DNA of 64,000 nucleotides from Cellulosimicrobium sp. Marseille-Q4280 (GTDB taxonomy: Bacteria; Actinomycetota; Actinomycetes; Actinomycetales; Cellulomonadaceae): NCBI RefSeq assembly GCF_943181405.1, contig NZ_CALPBY010000007.1:124001-188000 (forward strand). Reading direction: 5' to 3'. Below, piece by piece: positions 63,129 through 64,000 of the stretch. The notes below the pieces were generated by a model. It worked only from the letters and a program-made list of their open reading frames with translations. It was not told the origin of the DNA and made no database searches. The translations under genes were made by a program, and so were the position numbers. Every line of letters begins with the position of its first letter. Within the stretch, counting starts at the first letter, position 1.

Positions 63129-63878
63129 TCAGCCGTCGTCGACCGCGAGGTACACCGGTTCGACGGCACCGGACGTGAGCCGCCACGTGCCGTCGGCCCT
63201 GGCGGGAACGGCGACGCACAGGTTCCCGACCAGGGTCGCGCCGACCGGGACCCGACCCACCGTGAGCAGCTCCCCGGGCACGGCGCCGCACGGCGCGGAG
63301 TGCACGGCACCGTCCGCGCCGACGAACGCCAGCGCGACCGACTCCGCCGTCTTGACGCCGCTGCCGGGGCCCCAGTGGTAGGCCGAGGCCGGGACGACCC
63401 AGTACTCGGTCCCGTCCTCGGGGGCGGTCGCGGCCGGGTCGGCGGCGAGGATCTCGGCGGTCGCGTCGCGCGGGGTCCCGAGGGTGACGTCCCAGCGCGG
63501 TCCGTAGACGGTGGCTCCCACGGGCCACGGGTCGGCGGCGGTGCCGCTGCCCGGGGCCTCCGACCAGACCTCGTCGTCCGACCAGTCGTCGCCGTACCAG
63601 TCCTCCTCGTACCACCCGTCGTCGGAGAGGTCGCTCGGGGAGGCGAGCAGGGCCTCCCCGTTGCTGGCGAGATAGCTGCCCGCGAAGGCGACGACCCCTC
63701 CGACGACGAGCGCCGTCGAGCCGCTGACGACGCCGACGACGACGCGGCGTCGCGTCGTCGTCGCGCCGCCGACCGGACGAGGAGCCGTGGCGCGGTCGGG
63801 GCCGCCTGCCGGTGCGTACGGTGACGGGCGGCGGGTGTCTTCGTGCACGCGGGGGAGCAGGCCGGGGGGCAGCGTCAT
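63129..63878 (-). CDS. membrane-anchored DUF4352-like protein
   Basis: A 249-residue protein. A Pro-rich cytoplasmic tail (MTLPPGLLPRVHED), one transmembrane helix (VVVGVVSGSTALVVGGVVAFAG, about 54-75), an acidic Trp/Tyr linker (DGWYEEDWYGDDW) and a beta-rich extracytoplasmic domain ending LVGNLCVAVPARADGTWRL. ATG 63878 has GGAGG about 11 bases upstream and overlaps the previous stop as ATGA. Its C-terminus resembles that of the upstream partial gene, indicating tandem duplication. Function unknown. Confidence 0.75.
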   Translation of the reverse strand: MTLPPGLLPRVHEDTRRPSPYAPAGGPDRATAPRPVGGATTTRRRVVVGVVSGSTALVVGGVVAFAGSYLASNGEALLASPSDLSDDGWYEEDWYGDDWSDDEVWSEAPGSGTAADPWPVGATVYGPRWDVTLGTPRDATAEILAADPAATAPEDGTEYWVVPASAYHWGPGSGVKTAESVALAFVGADGAVHSAPCGAVPGELLTVGRVPVGATLVGNLCVAVPARADGTWRLTSGAVEPVYLAVDDG

Positions 63879-64000
63879 CGTCCCGCCTCCGGGGCCAGGT
63901 ACATCGGGGCGGAGGTACCGAGTGTGACCTTCCAGAGGCCCTCGGCGCCCGCGGGCACCGCGACGCACACGACCCCGTGGGCGGTCTCGCCGGACGCCAC
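63875..64000 (-). CDS. paralogous membrane-anchored protein (partial, C-terminal end)
   Basis: Forty-one residues running into the right edge, ending VVCVAVPAGAEGLWKVTLG and MYLAPEAGR. They align with the end of the following gene (LCVAVPARADGTWRL; VYLAVDDG). The TGA overlaps the next ATG (ATGA), so the two are co-translated. The rest lies outside the window. Confidence 0.7.
   Translation of the reverse strand: MASGETAHGVVCVAVPAGAEGLWKVTLGTSAPMYLAPEAGR

Overview
The window is very GC-rich, uses many GTG starts, carries whiB7 with an AT-hook, and holds the gene order adnB - nudC - mycoredoxin - uvrD2 - whiB7 - ThiF-like - zinc metalloproteases - PDZ/Lon-like protease - UPF0182. That order matches, with small insertions, the Mycobacterium tuberculosis Rv3202c-Rv3193c neighbourhood. 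It points to an actinobacterium; the overall style suggests Micrococcales, perhaps a Cellulosimicrobium/Cellulomonas relative. The genus is inference. No phage, plasmid origin, rRNA or CRISPR array is seen.

Layout. (1) 1-20310 is a conserved DNA-repair and stress block: adnB, a degenerate phosphotransferase, nudC, mrx1, uvrD2, whiB7 behind a long attenuator leader with a small upstream ORF, a ThiF-like protein, two metalloproteases separated by an intact IS481-family element, an epimerase-like protein, a PDZ/Lon-like protease and UPF0182. (2) 20348-30072 holds aldose 1-epimerase, initiator tRNA, an amino-acid ABC transporter, hemerythrin and DUF255 proteins, a DUF1918/DUF1876 protein with acylphosphatase, DUF2235 and a DsbA-like thioredoxin. 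(3) 30064-30389 is a structured repeat region between convergent genes, followed by nhaA.

(4) 32009-43769 is a purine-oxidation and molybdenum-cofactor island: guanine deaminase, NCS2 permease, moeA, moaE, moaA, xdhC, xdhB, a fused FeS/molybdopterin subunit and a MocA-like nucleotidyltransferase. Together they could import guanine-type bases, deaminate guanine to xanthine, oxidise xanthine and make part of the cofactor required. (5) 43766-51597 holds an HxlR/quinone-reductase pair, a VOC protein, a universal stress protein, an IclR-controlled KDPG-aldolase/KDG-kinase pair, small proteins and a bile-acid-symporter-like protein. (6) 51671-60707 holds a giant secreted ThuA/sorbosone-dehydrogenase/PKD/CBM protein, sseA-sufE and a class III aminotransferase facing a LysR gene. 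(7) 60704-64000 is a decayed accessory patch: a truncated secreted-protein fragment, an apparently non-coding stretch, a Fic protein with its own operator-like palindrome, a frameshifted HepT remnant and tandem paralogous membrane-anchored proteins.

The most unusual signals are: a 20-21 bp iteron-like repeat family at three or more loci, one inside a coding linker; the whiB7 leader, in which the upstream ORF contains a complement of the terminator arm; an IS481 element inserted in a CTAG that was the shared stop of two convergent genes and now also supplies the transposase stop; and a 17-bp exact repeat bracketing moaA that overlaps the bidirectional moaA/xdh promoter region.
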